A stretch of DNA of 64,000 nt from Pseudomonas baltica (GCF_031880315.1 NZ_CP134771.1:310001-374000); one strand, 5' to 3'. Shown: positions 19,322 through 28,302, counted from the first letter of the stretch. Numbers and translations are program-made. The notes: generated by a model from the sequence alone, not told the origin.

Positions 19322-19454
19322 GGCGAGCCAGTGCAGTTTATTCATAGCGGCCATGCCCATGACAAACGCCGAGCCTCTGCGTCGAGCTTTTCGCAACTTT
19401 ATCGTGTCAGCCCCCTCGAACACTGGGCACCCTTTATTCATCGAGGAGACTCCC

Positions 19455-20291
19455 ATGGCATCCGCCCCCCTGATTACCCTCAACGACGGCGTGAAAATCC
19501 CCCAGCTCGGCCTTGGCGTCTGGCAGCTCGACGACGATCAGGCTTATGCGTCGTCCACCGCCGCGCTCAAGGCGGGTTATCGGCACATCGACACCGCGAA
19601 AATCTACGGCAACGAAGCCGGCGTCGGCCGCGCGGTGGCTGAAAGCGGCCTGCCCCGCGAGCAGATCTTTATCACCACCAAGCTGTGGAACGAGGATCAG
19701 GGCTACGACAACACCCTGCGCGCCTTCGACGCCAGCCTTGAGCGCCTGGGCCTCGAGACCCTGGACCTGTACCTGATCCACTGGGCCATCCCGAAAAAAG
19801 GCACCTACCGCGACACCTGGAAGGCCTTTGTGCGGCTGCAGGAAGAAGGCCGCGTACGCTCGATCGGCGTGTCCAACTTCAATGTCGATCACCTGGAACA
19901 CATCATCGAAGACACTGGCGTCACGCCCTCGGTGAACCAGATCGAGACTCACCCCGACTTCGCCCAGACCGACCTGCACGCCTGGTGCCGCGCCAAGGGC
20001 ATCGTCAGTGAATCCTGGAGCCCGTTGGGTCAAGGCGGCGAGCTGCTCAAGCTGCCGCTGTTCGCCGACATCGCCAAGCGCCACGGCAAGACACCAGCCC
20101 ACGTTGTTCTGCGCTGGCACTTGCAGCATGGCCATGTGGTAATCCCGCGGTCGTCGAATGCCGAGCGCATCGCGGCCAATATCGACGTGTTCGATTTCGA
20201 GCTCAGCAGCGAAGAGCTCAAGGCCATCGACGGTATTCGCCAGACCGGCCGCCTGGGGCCTGATCCAGAAACCATCGACATGGGCCTGTAA
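19455..20291 (+). CDS. Aldo/keto reductase (2,5-diketo-D-gluconate reductase type)
   Basis: 278 residues, the normal length for the AKR5-like DkgA/DkgB group. The catalytic tetrad is visible: D46, Y51, K76 and H109 (IDTAKIYGNE, TTKLWN, LIHW). The NADPH-binding end has IPRSSNAERIAANIDVFDF. The enzyme reduces aldehydes and ketones such as 2,5-diketo-D-gluconate or methylglyoxal with NADPH in the cytoplasm; the exact substrate is unknown. ATG at 19455 is preceded by GAGGAG at a good distance. Confidence 0.9.
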   Translation: MASAPLITLNDGVKIPQLGLGVWQLDDDQAYASSTAALKAGYRHIDTAKIYGNEAGVGRAVAESGLPREQIFITTKLWNEDQGYDNTLRAFDASLERLGLETLDLYLIHWAIPKKGTYRDTWKAFVRLQEEGRVRSIGVSNFNVDHLEHIIEDTGVTPSVNQIETHPDFAQTDLHAWCRAKGIVSESWSPLGQGGELLKLPLFADIAKRHGKTPAHVVLRWHLQHGHVVIPRSSNAERIAANIDVFDFELSSEELKAIDGIRQTGRLGPDPETIDMGL

Positions 20292-20368
20292 GCTTTATCC
20301 CCTTTTTTTGCACCCCGCGGCGCGGTGGGCCTGCAACGGCCACCCTCGTCGCCACGGAGGTTTTGTGT

Positions 20369-21430
20369 ATGTCTGAATCAGCATTGGTCGTCGGCGTCAC
20401 CGGCATCGTCGGCAGCGCCATTTCCCGTTTGTTGCTCGATCGCGGCTGGCAGGTGGCCGGGCTTTCGCGCACGCCCACCGAGCAGCAAGGTGTGACCCCG
20501 GTGGTCGCCGACCTCAACGATCCCGAAGCCCTCAAATCCGCACTCAAGGGCCTGGCGCCGACTTACGTGTACCTGGCGACCTGGTCGCGCCAGGCTACCG
20601 AAGCCGAGAATATCCGCGTCAACGCCGCTCACATACGCAATGTGCTGGACGCCCTGGCGGTGGACGGCTCGGTGCGCCACGTAGCGCTGGTGACCGGTCT
20701 CAAGCACTACCTTGGCCCGTTCGAGGCCTACGGCAAAGGCGCCCTGCCGCAGACGCCGTTTCGCGAAGAACAGGGCCGCCTCGACGTCGAGAATTTCTAC
20801 TACGCGCAGGAGGACGAAGTCTTCGCGGCGGCCGCGCGTGACGGTTTTACCTGGAGCGTGCATCGGCCCCACACCATCATCGGCGTGGCGGTAGGCAATG
20901 CCATGAACATGGCCACGACGCTGGCCGTGCATGCCTCGATCTGCAAGCACACCGGCCGGCCGTTCGTGTTCCCCGGATCTGCAGCGCAGTGGAACAGCCT
21001 GACCGACATGACCGATGCCCGGCAGCTCGCCCGGCAACTGCTATGGGCGGCGACGACGCCGGCCGCCGCCAATCAGGCCTTCAACATCGTCAATGGCGAC
21101 GTGTTCCGCTGGCAATGGATGTGGGGCCGTATCGCGCAGTGGTTCGATATTCACCCGGCGGCCCTGCCTAGCGAAACCCAACCGTTGGAGCAGCAGATGG
21201 CCAACGACGCCGAGGTGTGGAAGACCATGGCCAGCCAGTACGGACTGCAGGAAGCGGATATCACTCGTTTGATCTCGCCTTGGCACACCGACGCTGACCT
21301 CGGCCGGCCGATCGAAGTGGTCACTGACATGTCCAAGAGCCGCAAGCTGGGCTTTCTGGATTACCAGGCCACCGATGATGCCTTCTTCGATGTCTTCACT
21401 CAGTTGCGTGAGGCGCGGTTGATTCCCTGA
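20369..21430 (+). CDS. SDR oxidoreductase of the PRISE (progesterone 5-beta-reductase/iridoid synthase-like) group
   Basis: 353 residues. An N-terminal Rossmann motif VVGVTGIVGSAI (GxxGxxG) binds NADP(H). The segments VTGLKHYLGPFEAYGKG and FYYAQEDEVF match PRISE signatures, with the conserved K of TGxKHY and the Y of FYYxQED. Plant members reduce enones by 1,4-addition; bacterial members are largely uncharacterised and the substrate here is unknown. ATG at 20369 has GGAGG eight bases upstream. It follows the aldo-keto reductase by 77 bases and may be cotranscribed with it. Confidence 0.85.
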   Translation: MSESALVVGVTGIVGSAISRLLLDRGWQVAGLSRTPTEQQGVTPVVADLNDPEALKSALKGLAPTYVYLATWSRQATEAENIRVNAAHIRNVLDALAVDGSVRHVALVTGLKHYLGPFEAYGKGALPQTPFREEQGRLDVENFYYAQEDEVFAAAARDGFTWSVHRPHTIIGVAVGNAMNMATTLAVHASICKHTGRPFVFPGSAAQWNSLTDMTDARQLARQLLWAATTPAAANQAFNIVNGDVFRWQWMWGRIAQWFDIHPAALPSETQPLEQQMANDAEVWKTMASQYGLQEADITRLISPWHTDADLGRPIEVVTDMSKSRKLGFLDYQATDDAFFDVFTQLREARLIP

Positions 21431-21435
21431 CCCAC

Positions 21436-21508
21436 TGTGTCGCGAGGGCGCTTGCCCCGATGGCGCCGGCAGGAGTGCCGACTTCGGGGGCGAGGCCCCG
21501 CGCTACAA
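21436..21508. repeat. REP hairpin pair
   Basis: TCGCGAGGGCGCTTGCCCCG at 21440 and the inverted CTTCGGGGGCGAGGCCCCGC at 21482, diverged copies of the element seen at 16275. They lie between convergent genes and may also help end transcription. Confidence 0.65.
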
Positions 21509-21516
21509 GGGCGCCC

Positions 21517-21888
21517 TTACAACGCGTGCACGCGCACATCGGTGATGCCCATCACCGCAGCCTGGGCCAGCACCTGCTCGGCGCTAGCTTCGGCGTTGGG
21601 CATCAGCAGGCTGTTTTCGCCGTCACCAAAATGCAGCATCAACAGATGCAAGGCCGCCTCCGCTGTGGTCATCGAGGTCGCCTCCCATTGCACGTCGTGG
21701 TGATGGGGCTCGTGCTTGAGCAGGTAGTCGATACGCAACACCCGCACCGCTTCGCTGCTGATCGGCTGCTTCTCGCCGGTACGCTCGGCGCTGTCTGCCG
21801 GGCCGATCACCGGGTAAAGGTCGTCTGCCAGCGGCACTGCCGAATCGGCTGACTGGATACCGCTTTTGTAATGGGGATTGATGTCCAT
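21517..21888 (-). CDS. Conserved hypothetical protein
   Basis: 123 residues, soluble, no recognised domain. It starts MDINPHYKSGIQSADSAVPL and has an acidic N-terminal half. A C-terminal part (TTAEAALHLLMLHFGDGEN, then AQAAVMGITDVRVHAL) has the alternation expected of a small alpha/beta fold. ATG at 21888 is preceded by GAGG at five bases; an earlier in-frame start at 21912 has no ribosome site. Codon use is typical of the neighbours, supporting a real gene. Confidence 0.7.
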   Translation of the reverse strand: MDINPHYKSGIQSADSAVPLADDLYPVIGPADSAERTGEKQPISSEAVRVLRIDYLLKHEPHHHDVQWEATSMTTAEAALHLLMLHFGDGENSLLMPNAEASAEQVLAQAAVMGITDVRVHAL

Positions 21889-22121
21889 ACACACCTCGCT
21901 TGCCGGCCGCACGTATCGGGCCTGTTCGCTTTGGAGCCAGCCGAATCGTCAGGGTGCCCGGCAATGGGATGAGTGGTCATGGGGGAACCGTCGAGCAGAC
22001 CGATGGAATCCTCGCGCCGCCAGCCAGTCACAGCTGTCATGCAACCTGCAGTCGCCGCTGCTTGATGGCACACGGCGCTGGCAGGCATTGCATGTATTCA
22101 ATCACTGCATCAGAGGTAGAC

Positions 22122-22370
22122 ATGACCATTGATAAAGAGCTTGAGAAAGAAGTGCTCACTCGACTCCTGCACGCTCATCCACAAGGCCTGGGCAAGGAGA
22201 TCCTCGACAATTATCGCGGCGAGACGGCGGTGTTCGAAACCCTCGACGCCCTGCAGAACCGCGGTCTGATCCAGCACGGGCATGTCAGCGCCAAGGAAAG
22301 CGGCGCGCCGACGGTCAACTATCCCATCAAGCTCTCGGCGGCGGGGGTCAATGCCGCGCAGACGATGTAG
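22122..22370 (+). CDS. Small winged-helix-like hypothetical protein
   Basis: 82 residues, soluble. The order LEKEVLTRLLHAHPQGLGKEIL, ETAVFETLDALQNRGLIQHGHV, VNYPIKLSAAGV resembles a small winged-helix domain: helix, recognition-like helix ending in NRGLI, then a beta wing. DNA binding is therefore possible but inferred from the secondary-structure pattern only. ATG at 22122 has GAGGTAGA upstream. It is separated from its neighbours by more than 180 bases on each side and is probably monocistronic. Confidence 0.7.
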   Translation: MTIDKELEKEVLTRLLHAHPQGLGKEILDNYRGETAVFETLDALQNRGLIQHGHVSAKESGAPTVNYPIKLSAAGVNAAQTM

Positions 22371-22554
22371 TCAAGGGTGCCCGGCCCCTGCGCCGGGCAC
22401 CATAGCGCCCCCCCGCTACCTGAAGTTTTCGCCCTCAGCCGCGCAACAAACCGCCTTTAACCCCGCAACATGAAATTTCTCTCAGCTTTGTCTCTTAACT
22501 CTTTGTTACCGCTAATATTCAAAGCTCGAAATAATGCTTATGGAAGGTTTCTCC

Positions 22555-23787
22555 ATGCACCGGCGCCGATTGCTGACTTTCCTGCTTGCGGGTGTCACCC
22601 TGCCCGCTCCTTTTCTTGCCCAGGCGGCGCAAACCGTGTTGGCGGCCCGCGGCTGGCGACACGACGGCAAGATGCGCCTGGTGCTGGATCTCAGCGGCGA
22701 CGTGCGCTATCAAACTTTCGACCTGGATGCCCCGCCGCGGATGATCATCGATCTGCACGGCACCCGCCTGGCCAAGGCGCTCAACGATGCCTCGTTGGTC
22801 GGGGCGCCCCTCAAGGCCATCCGCAGCAGCGACCGCGGTAACGGCGATACGCGGCTGGTGCTGGAGTTCGTCGAGCCGGTGGACAGCAGCAGCTTTGTGC
22901 TGCCGCCTTCCGGCGAAGCGGGCCACCGCCTGGTGCTGGACTTCAAGCCCAAGTCCGCGCCGGCTACCGTCGCAGCCGTGACCGAGCCGGCCGCCCCAGC
23001 CGTGGTCGCGCAGACCACGCAGCCCGAGATCAACCGCCGGCCCGGCCAGCGGGACATCATCGTGGTGGTCGACGCCGGCCATGGCGGCAAGGACCCCGGC
23101 GCGCTAGGGGCCAACGGCGAGCAGGAAAAACACGTAGCGCTGTCGATCGCGCAGATGCTGGCCGCGCGCATCAACCGCCAGAAAGGCTACAAGGCCCGCC
23201 TGGTGCGCAACGACGATATCTTCATTCCGCTGCGCAAGCGCGTCGACGTGGCCCGCAAATACAACGCCGACATGTTCGTGTCGGTGCATGCCGACGCCGC
23301 ACCACGCCGCACCGCCTCGGGTGCTTCGGTGTTCGCGTTGTCGGAACACGGCGCTACCTCGACCATGGCGCGCTGGATGGCCGACCAGGAGAACAGCGCC
23401 GATCTGATCGGCAGCAAACAGCTGCTCAATCTCAAGGACAAGGACCCGATGGTCGCCAACGTGATCCTCGACATGTCGCTCAACTCCACCATCAGCGCCA
23501 GCCTCGACCTGGGCGGCATCGTGCTCGACAGCGTCGGCAAGGTCGCCGGGGTGCATGGCGAGCGTGTCGAGCAGGCAGGCTTTGCGGTGCTCAAATCGCC
23601 GGACATCCCTTCGATTCTGGTAGAGACCGGCTTTATCTCCAACGCCCGCGACTGCCAACGGCTGATGGACATGCGCCACCGGCAGAGCGTCGCCACGGCG
23701 ATCTTCGACGGCGTGAGCGGCTACTTCGGGCGCAATCCGCCGGCCGGTACCTACCTGGCCGAGGCCAAAGGCAATAGTCTGGCCTGA
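22555..23787 (+). CDS. amiC: Periplasmic N-acetylmuramoyl-L-alanine amidase, AmiC type
   Basis: 410 residues. The N-terminus MHRRRLLTFLLAG...FLAQA is a twin-arginine-style signal, as in E. coli AmiA/AmiC. An AMIN domain (about 28-130) targets septal peptidoglycan, a proline/alanine linker follows, then an Amidase_3 catalytic domain (about 168-400). Zinc ligands and the catalytic residue are visible: H176 (DAGHGGKDPGA), E191, H245 (SVHADA), E357 (VETGFISN). It cleaves the bond between MurNAc and the stem peptide during daughter-cell separation and is normally activated by an EnvC/NlpD factor. ATG at 22555 is preferred over the one at 22534 because GGAAGG lies seven bases upstream. Confidence 0.9.
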   Translation: MHRRRLLTFLLAGVTLPAPFLAQAAQTVLAARGWRHDGKMRLVLDLSGDVRYQTFDLDAPPRMIIDLHGTRLAKALNDASLVGAPLKAIRSSDRGNGDTRLVLEFVEPVDSSSFVLPPSGEAGHRLVLDFKPKSAPATVAAVTEPAAPAVVAQTTQPEINRRPGQRDIIVVVDAGHGGKDPGALGANGEQEKHVALSIAQMLAARINRQKGYKARLVRNDDIFIPLRKRVDVARKYNADMFVSVHADAAPRRTASGASVFALSEHGATSTMARWMADQENSADLIGSKQLLNLKDKDPMVANVILDMSLNSTISASLDLGGIVLDSVGKVAGVHGERVEQAGFAVLKSPDIPSILVETGFISNARDCQRLMDMRHRQSVATAIFDGVSGYFGRNPPAGTYLAEAKGNSLA

Positions 23788-23900
23788 GGCTCGACGATAG
23801 CCGCACCGGCCTCTTCGCCGCCGAACAGATCGAGCCGCGAGGAGGTGCTCCAACATACCGTATTTCTTCGAACCAACGCCGCGCCCCTCATGTCTACCGA

Positions 23901-23928
23901 TTTATACCGGCCGAGCACACGGTATAAA
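23901..23928. promoter_or_regulatory. Palindrome upstream of the HIBCH-like gene
   Basis: TTTATACCG (23901-23909) and CGGTATAAA (23920-23928) are perfect 9-base arms around 10 bases, about 100 bases ahead of the next start codon in a 243-base gap. It has the form of an operator, but no regulator gene is adjacent. Confidence 0.5.
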
Positions 23929-24030
23929 CGCTTTGGCGCGCTGCACGTTTACCGATTGATAGGGGCAAAAATCCCCTGTTAGCATCGATAGCCACCGTGC
24001 AGCCATCCAATAACAAACAGGGAGTCAGTC

Positions 24031-25122
24031 ATGACGGCACCGGTTTCATCGCTTCTGGGTAATGCCCCCAGCCTGCTGGACGCGCAAGTGACCAGTGAGG
24101 TGCGCAATCATATCGGCTATCTGACGCTCAATCGGCCGCAGGGGCTCAACACCCTGACGTTGGCGATGGTGCGCAGTCTGCAGGGCATTCTCGACGCATG
24201 GGCCCTCGACAGTCATATTCAGGCGGTGGTGCTCCGGGGCTCAGGCGACAAGGCGTTCTGCGCTGGCGGCGACATCCGTGCGCTGTACGACAGCCACCTG
24301 CAGGGCGACACCCAGCACGTGAGTTTTTTCCAGGAAGAATACGCCCTCGACCTGACCCTGCATCACTATCGCAAACCGGTGCTGTGCGTGATGCATGGCT
24401 ACACCTTGGGGGGCGGCATGGGCCTGGCCCAAGGGTGCGATCTGCGCATCGTCACCGACAGCAGTCGGCTGGGCATGCCAGAGGTCGCCATCGGCTACTT
24501 CCCGGATGTGGGCGCCAGTTATTTCCTGCCGCGTATCTGCGGCGAGCTGGGCATCTATCTGGGCGTCACTGGCGTGCAGATCGAAGCTGCGGATGCCTTG
24601 TACTGCGGGCTGGCCGACTGGTATTTGCCGCAGCATCAACTGGAAATGCTGGAGGACCGACTGGACCGCATCAGTTGGTCCGACATGCCGCTCAAGGACC
24701 TGCAGAACGTGCTGAGCAAGCTCGGCGTGCAAACCCTGCCCGATGCGCCGCTGGATCGTCTGCGGCCGGCCATCGACCACTTCTTTTCGCAGCCGAATGT
24801 CGGCAGCATGATCGAGCAGCTGCATCAAGTGACGGTCGCCAATAGCCACAAATGGGCCGATGGCATCGCCTCGCTGATGGAAACTCGCTCCCCTTTGGCG
24901 ATGGCGGTGACCCTGGAGATGCTGCGCCGCGGGCGCGGGCTGTCGATCGAGGGCTGCTTCGATATGGAGCAGCATCTGGGCCAGCAGTGGTTTGACCACG
25001 GCGACCTGGTCGAAGGGATTCGCGCGCTGCTGGTGGACAAGGACAAGCTGCCGAGGTGGCGTCATCGGGGGATGGCGGAGCTGAAGGCGGATCAGGTGCA
25101 GCGTTTTTTTGCGGGGTTGTGA
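24031..25122 (+). CDS. Enoyl-CoA hydratase/isomerase family protein, 3-hydroxyisobutyryl-CoA hydrolase-like
   Basis: 363 residues, longer than plain crotonases (about 260) and matching HIBCH-type proteins. The crotonase oxyanion-hole segments are FCAGGDIRALYD (about 77-88) and GYTLGGGMGLA (about 123-133). The hydrolase-type segment PEVAIGYFPDVGASYFLPR follows, with its conserved E and D. The C-terminal extension with DHGDLVEGIRALLVDKD and PRW is typical of HIBCH. It probably removes CoA from 3-hydroxyisobutyryl-CoA in valine degradation, in the cytoplasm. ATG at 24031 has AGGGAGT upstream. No other valine genes are beside it. Confidence 0.82.
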   Translation: MTAPVSSLLGNAPSLLDAQVTSEVRNHIGYLTLNRPQGLNTLTLAMVRSLQGILDAWALDSHIQAVVLRGSGDKAFCAGGDIRALYDSHLQGDTQHVSFFQEEYALDLTLHHYRKPVLCVMHGYTLGGGMGLAQGCDLRIVTDSSRLGMPEVAIGYFPDVGASYFLPRICGELGIYLGVTGVQIEAADALYCGLADWYLPQHQLEMLEDRLDRISWSDMPLKDLQNVLSKLGVQTLPDAPLDRLRPAIDHFFSQPNVGSMIEQLHQVTVANSHKWADGIASLMETRSPLAMAVTLEMLRRGRGLSIEGCFDMEQHLGQQWFDHGDLVEGIRALLVDKDKLPRWRHRGMAELKADQVQRFFAGL

Positions 25123-25210
25123 CCGCCGCGCAACACCGCAGCGACCGCTTCGTGGACCGAGCCCAGCCCCATAGGGAGTAGTGCGGGCCCACGCAGCGGC
25201 GTTTTTGCGG

Positions 25211-25852
25211 TTACTTGATCAACGGCACGCCACTGAGTTCTTGTAGCGCTTCAAAGCTGATATCCGCGACGATCTCGCGCACCTTCAGGCCATCCGAGGT
25301 CACGTCCAGAATCGCCAGATCGGTATAGATACGACTCACGCAGCCGATTCCGGTCAGGGGATAGGTACACTCGGGCACCAGCTTGCTTTCGCCGGTCTTG
25401 GTCAGGTGGTCCATCATCACGAACACCTGGCGCGCGCCGGTGGCCAGATCCATCGCCCCGCCCACTGCCGGGATCGAGCCTTCGGCGCCGGTGTGCCAGT
25501 TGGCCAGATCACCTTTGACCGACACCTGAAAAGCGCCCAGCACGGCGATGTCGATATGGCCGCCGCGCATCATCGAGAACGAGTCGGCGTGGTGGAAAAA
25601 CGCACCTCCGGTCAGCAGCGTCACGTGCTGTTTGCCGGCGTTGATCAGGTCGTCGTCCTCTTGCCCTTCGGCCGGGCTGGGGCCCATGCCCAGCACGCCG
25701 TTTTCACTGTGCAGGAACACTTCCTTGTCGCCCAGATAGTTGGCCACCAGCGTCGGCACACCGATACCGAGGTTGACGTAGGCGCCTTCAAGGATGTCTT
25801 CGGCCACTCGCTGGGCCATTTCGTTACGCGAGAGTTTCTTGGTGACAGTCAT
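25211..25852 (-). CDS. pcaJ: 3-oxoadipate CoA-transferase subunit B
   Basis: 213 residues, beginning MTVTKKLSRNEMAQRVAEDI. The sequence matches Pseudomonas PcaJ almost throughout as I recall it. The SENG motif with the catalytic glutamate (E51) is present, and GGAFFHHADSFSMMRGGH and WHTGAEGSIPAVGGAMDLA are family landmarks. With PcaI it moves CoA from succinyl-CoA to 3-oxoadipate, the penultimate step of the beta-ketoadipate pathway for protocatechuate and catechol. It starts eight bases behind pcaI with GAGG upstream, so the two are cotranscribed. Confidence 0.93.
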   Translation of the reverse strand: MTVTKKLSRNEMAQRVAEDILEGAYVNLGIGVPTLVANYLGDKEVFLHSENGVLGMGPSPAEGQEDDDLINAGKQHVTLLTGGAFFHHADSFSMMRGGHIDIAVLGAFQVSVKGDLANWHTGAEGSIPAVGGAMDLATGARQVFVMMDHLTKTGESKLVPECTYPLTGIGCVSRIYTDLAILDVTSDGLKVREIVADISFEALQELSGVPLIK

Positions 25853-25860
25853 GGCAGGCC

Positions 25861-26556
25861 TCAGACAGCGTTGGCGGACGAAGAAGTGGGGTAGCTCTGC
25901 ACCGCTACCACACGCTGGACAAAGATGCCCGGAGTGATGATGTGCTCCGGATCCAGCTCACCCAGTTCGACGATTTCGTTGACCTGGGCGATCGCGGTCT
26001 TCGCCGCCATGGCCATGATCGGGCCGAAATTGCGTGCTGCCTTGCGGTACACCAGGTTGCCCCAACGGTCGCCCTTGTAGGCCTTGATCAGCGCCACATC
26101 GGCGTGCAACGGCATTTCCAGCACATAGTTGCGACCATCGATCACGCGGGTCTCCTTGCCTTCAGCCAGCAGGGTGCCGAAGCCGGTGGGCGAAAAGAAC
26201 GCACCAATGCCCGAACCGGCGGCCCGGATGCGCTCGGCCAGGTTGCCCTGCGGCACGACTTCGAGTTCTACCTTGCCGGCACGGTACAGTTCGTCGAAGA
26301 CATAAGAGTCGGATTGGCGCGGGAACGAGCAGATGACCTTGCGTACGCTGCCGGCCTTGAGCAGCGCGGCCAGCCCCAGGTCGCCGTTGCCGGCATTGTT
26401 GCTGATGATGGTCAAGTCGCGCGCGCCGCTGGCGATGACGCCATCGACCAGCTCCGAAGGCATCCCGGCGGTGCCGAAGCCACCCACCATGATGACCGAA
26501 CCGTCGGCGATCCCTTCCACCGCGGCAGCGACGGACTCAAAGGTTTTATTGATCAA
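25861..26556 (-). CDS. pcaI: 3-oxoadipate CoA-transferase subunit A
   Basis: 231 residues, beginning MINKTFESVAAAVEGIADGS. Landmarks of the CoA-transferase alpha subunit are VGGFGTAGMPSELVDG (about 24-39), ISNNAGNGDLGLAALL and the end ELDPEHIITPGIFVQRVV, all as in P. putida PcaI. The start codon is TTG (26556-26554), with GGAG about seven bases upstream; no ATG is available nearby, so translation efficiency may be limited. A PcaR-type site lies about 200 bases upstream. With pcaJ it forms a two-gene unit, as in P. putida, where pcaIJ stands apart from the other pca genes. Confidence 0.93.
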   Translation of the reverse strand: MINKTFESVAAAVEGIADGSVIMVGGFGTAGMPSELVDGVIASGARDLTIISNNAGNGDLGLAALLKAGSVRKVICSFPRQSDSYVFDELYRAGKVELEVVPQGNLAERIRAAGSGIGAFFSPTGFGTLLAEGKETRVIDGRNYVLEMPLHADVALIKAYKGDRWGNLVYRKAARNFGPIMAMAAKTAIAQVNEIVELGELDPEHIITPGIFVQRVVAVQSYPTSSSANAV

Positions 26557-26758
26557 AGCGAGCTCCTGGTTTTCCTGGAGTATGAATGGATCGAGGCGCA
26601 GGCCATGAACAAGACTCGGCCACGTCTTCAGCTCTTGTTATCAGCGTAGCCGAGCGGGTGTCGGCAGCGACGGCAGGCGGCCGGGTGGGCGCGCTTGTCG
26701 TCTTGCCCCATAGCGTGCCGCAAGTTGAGGCCGGAGGAAAATATCTACGGCGAAATCG

Positions 26759-26773
26759 GTGCGATTATCGGAC
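26759..26773 (-). promoter_or_regulatory. PcaR box upstream of pcaIJ
   Basis: On the minus strand the site reads GTCCGATAATCGCAC, which matches 14 of 15 bases of the PcaR-binding sequence GTTCGATAATCGCAC described for P. putida pcaIJ (from memory). It suggests induction by 3-oxoadipate through PcaR, whose gene is not in the window. Confidence 0.7.
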
Positions 26774-26832
26774 CGCCGTTCGCTGACCGGCGGGCAGTCA
26801 AGCGAGCGCGCAGTGCAGGTTGCTAACCGCTA

Positions 26833-27783
26833 TCAGCTCACCGGGTTGCGCATCTGCACCGTGACCCAATAGCGGGTGCGCGATTGCACCTCGATAGGCA
26901 GGCTGGCGCTGAGCAGACGCAGGATGCGATCGGTATCGTCCAGCCGGAAGCTGCCGGTGACCCGCAGCGCCGCGACAGGCGGTGACCAGCGTAGTACGCC
27001 GGGACGATAGCGGTTCAGTTCCTCAAGGAAGTCCCCGAGTGGCTGGTCCATGGCTGTCAGCACGCCGTCGCGCCAGCCCAGTTGCAGGCCATCGAAGGCG
27101 CTCAGCGGGCCGACGCCCTGAGGCAGCAGGCGCACTTGTTCACCGGCCTGGAGCAGCATCGATGCGCCGTGCAAGGGCATTAATTGCGCGCTGCCGCGCA
27201 CCACCGCGACCTCGCAGCCGTGCGCCAGCTGGCGCACGCAGATGTCACCCTGATCGACCCGCACCTGACCGGCCGAGGTGAGCACGGTGGTGGTCTGCGG
27301 GCCCGGGACGCTGAGCGCTACTTCGCCTTCAAGGAGGCGGATCGAGCGCGCCGCGAGGTCGAGATCGACCGCCGTGGCAGTGTTGAGCTGCAGGCTGGCG
27401 CCATCGAGCAAGGCAATCGAGCGCCGCTCGCCGGTGGCGGTGCGCACATCGGCAGTCCAGCTGTCCCAAGGCATCTGCCGCGCTACCAGCCAGGCGCTGG
27501 GCACCACAGCGGCCACCGCCAAAGTGCGCTTGAGCAGTTGGCGGCGGTCGAGCGCCGGCCGATCGAGGCTGGCCAACGCCAGGGCCGGCGGCAATCCGGC
27601 GAAGCGCTCGCGCAATTGCTGGGCTTTTTGCCAGGCGTGTTCGTGGCGGGTGTCGCTGTCACGCCAATGCTGCAACCGCGCGTGATCGCCCGCATTGGCC
27701 CCGCCCGATTCCAGCAATGCCAGCCACTGCGCCGCGGCGCGGGCCACCTGGCGTGCCTCGGTGCTGGGCGCGAGGCTACTCAC
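26833..27783 (-). CDS. FecR-family anti-sigma/sigma regulator
   Basis: 316 residues. An N-terminal DUF4880-like segment (QWLALLESGG...RLQHWRDSDTRHEHAW) is followed by an inner-membrane helix near 88-104 (TLAVAAVVPSAWLVARQ), a periplasmic FecR domain (VRTATGERRSIALLDGASLQLN), and a C-terminal STN-like part. FecR proteins pass a signal from an occupied TonB-dependent receptor to the paired sigma factor. It starts with GTG at 27783, overlapping the end of the sigma gene (GTGA), so translation is coupled. Unusually, no receptor gene follows; the next gene downstream is pcaI. Confidence 0.88.
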   Translation of the reverse strand: MSSLAPSTEARQVARAAAQWLALLESGGANAGDHARLQHWRDSDTRHEHAWQKAQQLRERFAGLPPALALASLDRPALDRRQLLKRTLAVAAVVPSAWLVARQMPWDSWTADVRTATGERRSIALLDGASLQLNTATAVDLDLAARSIRLLEGEVALSVPGPQTTTVLTSAGQVRVDQGDICVRQLAHGCEVAVVRGSAQLMPLHGASMLLQAGEQVRLLPQGVGPLSAFDGLQLGWRDGVLTAMDQPLGDFLEELNRYRPGVLRWSPPVAALRVTGSFRLDDTDRILRLLSASLPIEVQSRTRYWVTVQMRNPVS

Positions 27784-28277
27784 AGCTCGGCCATCAGGCA
27801 GTGCTCATAGGCCTGCGCCATGTAGCGTTTGATGGTGCGCTCACTGACCCGCAGTCGCGCGGCGATGTCGCGGTAGCTGAGGCCCTCGAGCTGCGCCAGC
27901 AGAAACGCCCGGCGGACGGCGCCAGGCAGGCCGTCGAGCAAGGCATCCAGGGCTTGCAGCGCTTCGAGCAGGAGCCAGCGCTGCTCCGGCGACGGCGCAC
28001 AGGTCTCAGGCAGCAAGGCCAAGGCATCCAGATAGGCCCGCTCGAGGCTGCGCCGTTGGTAGAAGTTGATCAGCAGACGTTTGCCCAGCGTCAGCAGATA
28101 GGCGCGTGGCTCGCGCAGTTCGTGGAGCGGCTGATCGCTGGCGTGCAGGCGCAGGAACGTATCGTGGCTGAGGTCGGCGGCATCCCAGCGGTTGTCGAGC
28201 CGGCGCCGCAGCCAGCCTTCGAGCCAGCTGTGGTGGTCGCGGTACAAAATAGCGAGGGCGGCAGCTGAGTGGCTCAT
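27780..28277 (-). CDS. FecI-type ECF sigma factor
   Basis: 165 residues. The sigma-70 region 2 part is LYRDHHSWLEGWLRRRLDNRWDAADLSHDTFLRL, and region 4 is LPGAVRRAFLLAQLEGLSYRDIAARLRVSERTIKRYMAQ, close to FecI/FpvI iron-starvation factors. It directs RNA polymerase to iron-uptake promoters when the FecR partner is signalled. Frames further upstream run into a Fur-like box, so I take ATG 28277, which gives the usual family length; it lacks a clear ribosome site. Confidence 0.88.
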   Translation of the reverse strand: MSHSAAALAILYRDHHSWLEGWLRRRLDNRWDAADLSHDTFLRLHASDQPLHELREPRAYLLTLGKRLLINFYQRRSLERAYLDALALLPETCAPSPEQRWLLLEALQALDALLDGLPGAVRRAFLLAQLEGLSYRDIAARLRVSERTIKRYMAQAYEHCLMAEL

Positions 28278-28302
28278 GGAGGGGACGCGCACCAATCGAA
28301 TA

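Noticed and set aside
18272..19483. 403-residue minus-strand frame opposite the diguanylate cyclase
   Set aside because: The plus strand encodes clear GAF, PAS and GGDEF motifs in this span; the antisense frame has no recognisable domain.
20300..20345. T-run and GC-rich repeat between the AKR and PRISE genes as a terminator
   Set aside because: The T-run precedes the imperfect stem instead of following it, so it is not a terminator for the upstream gene.
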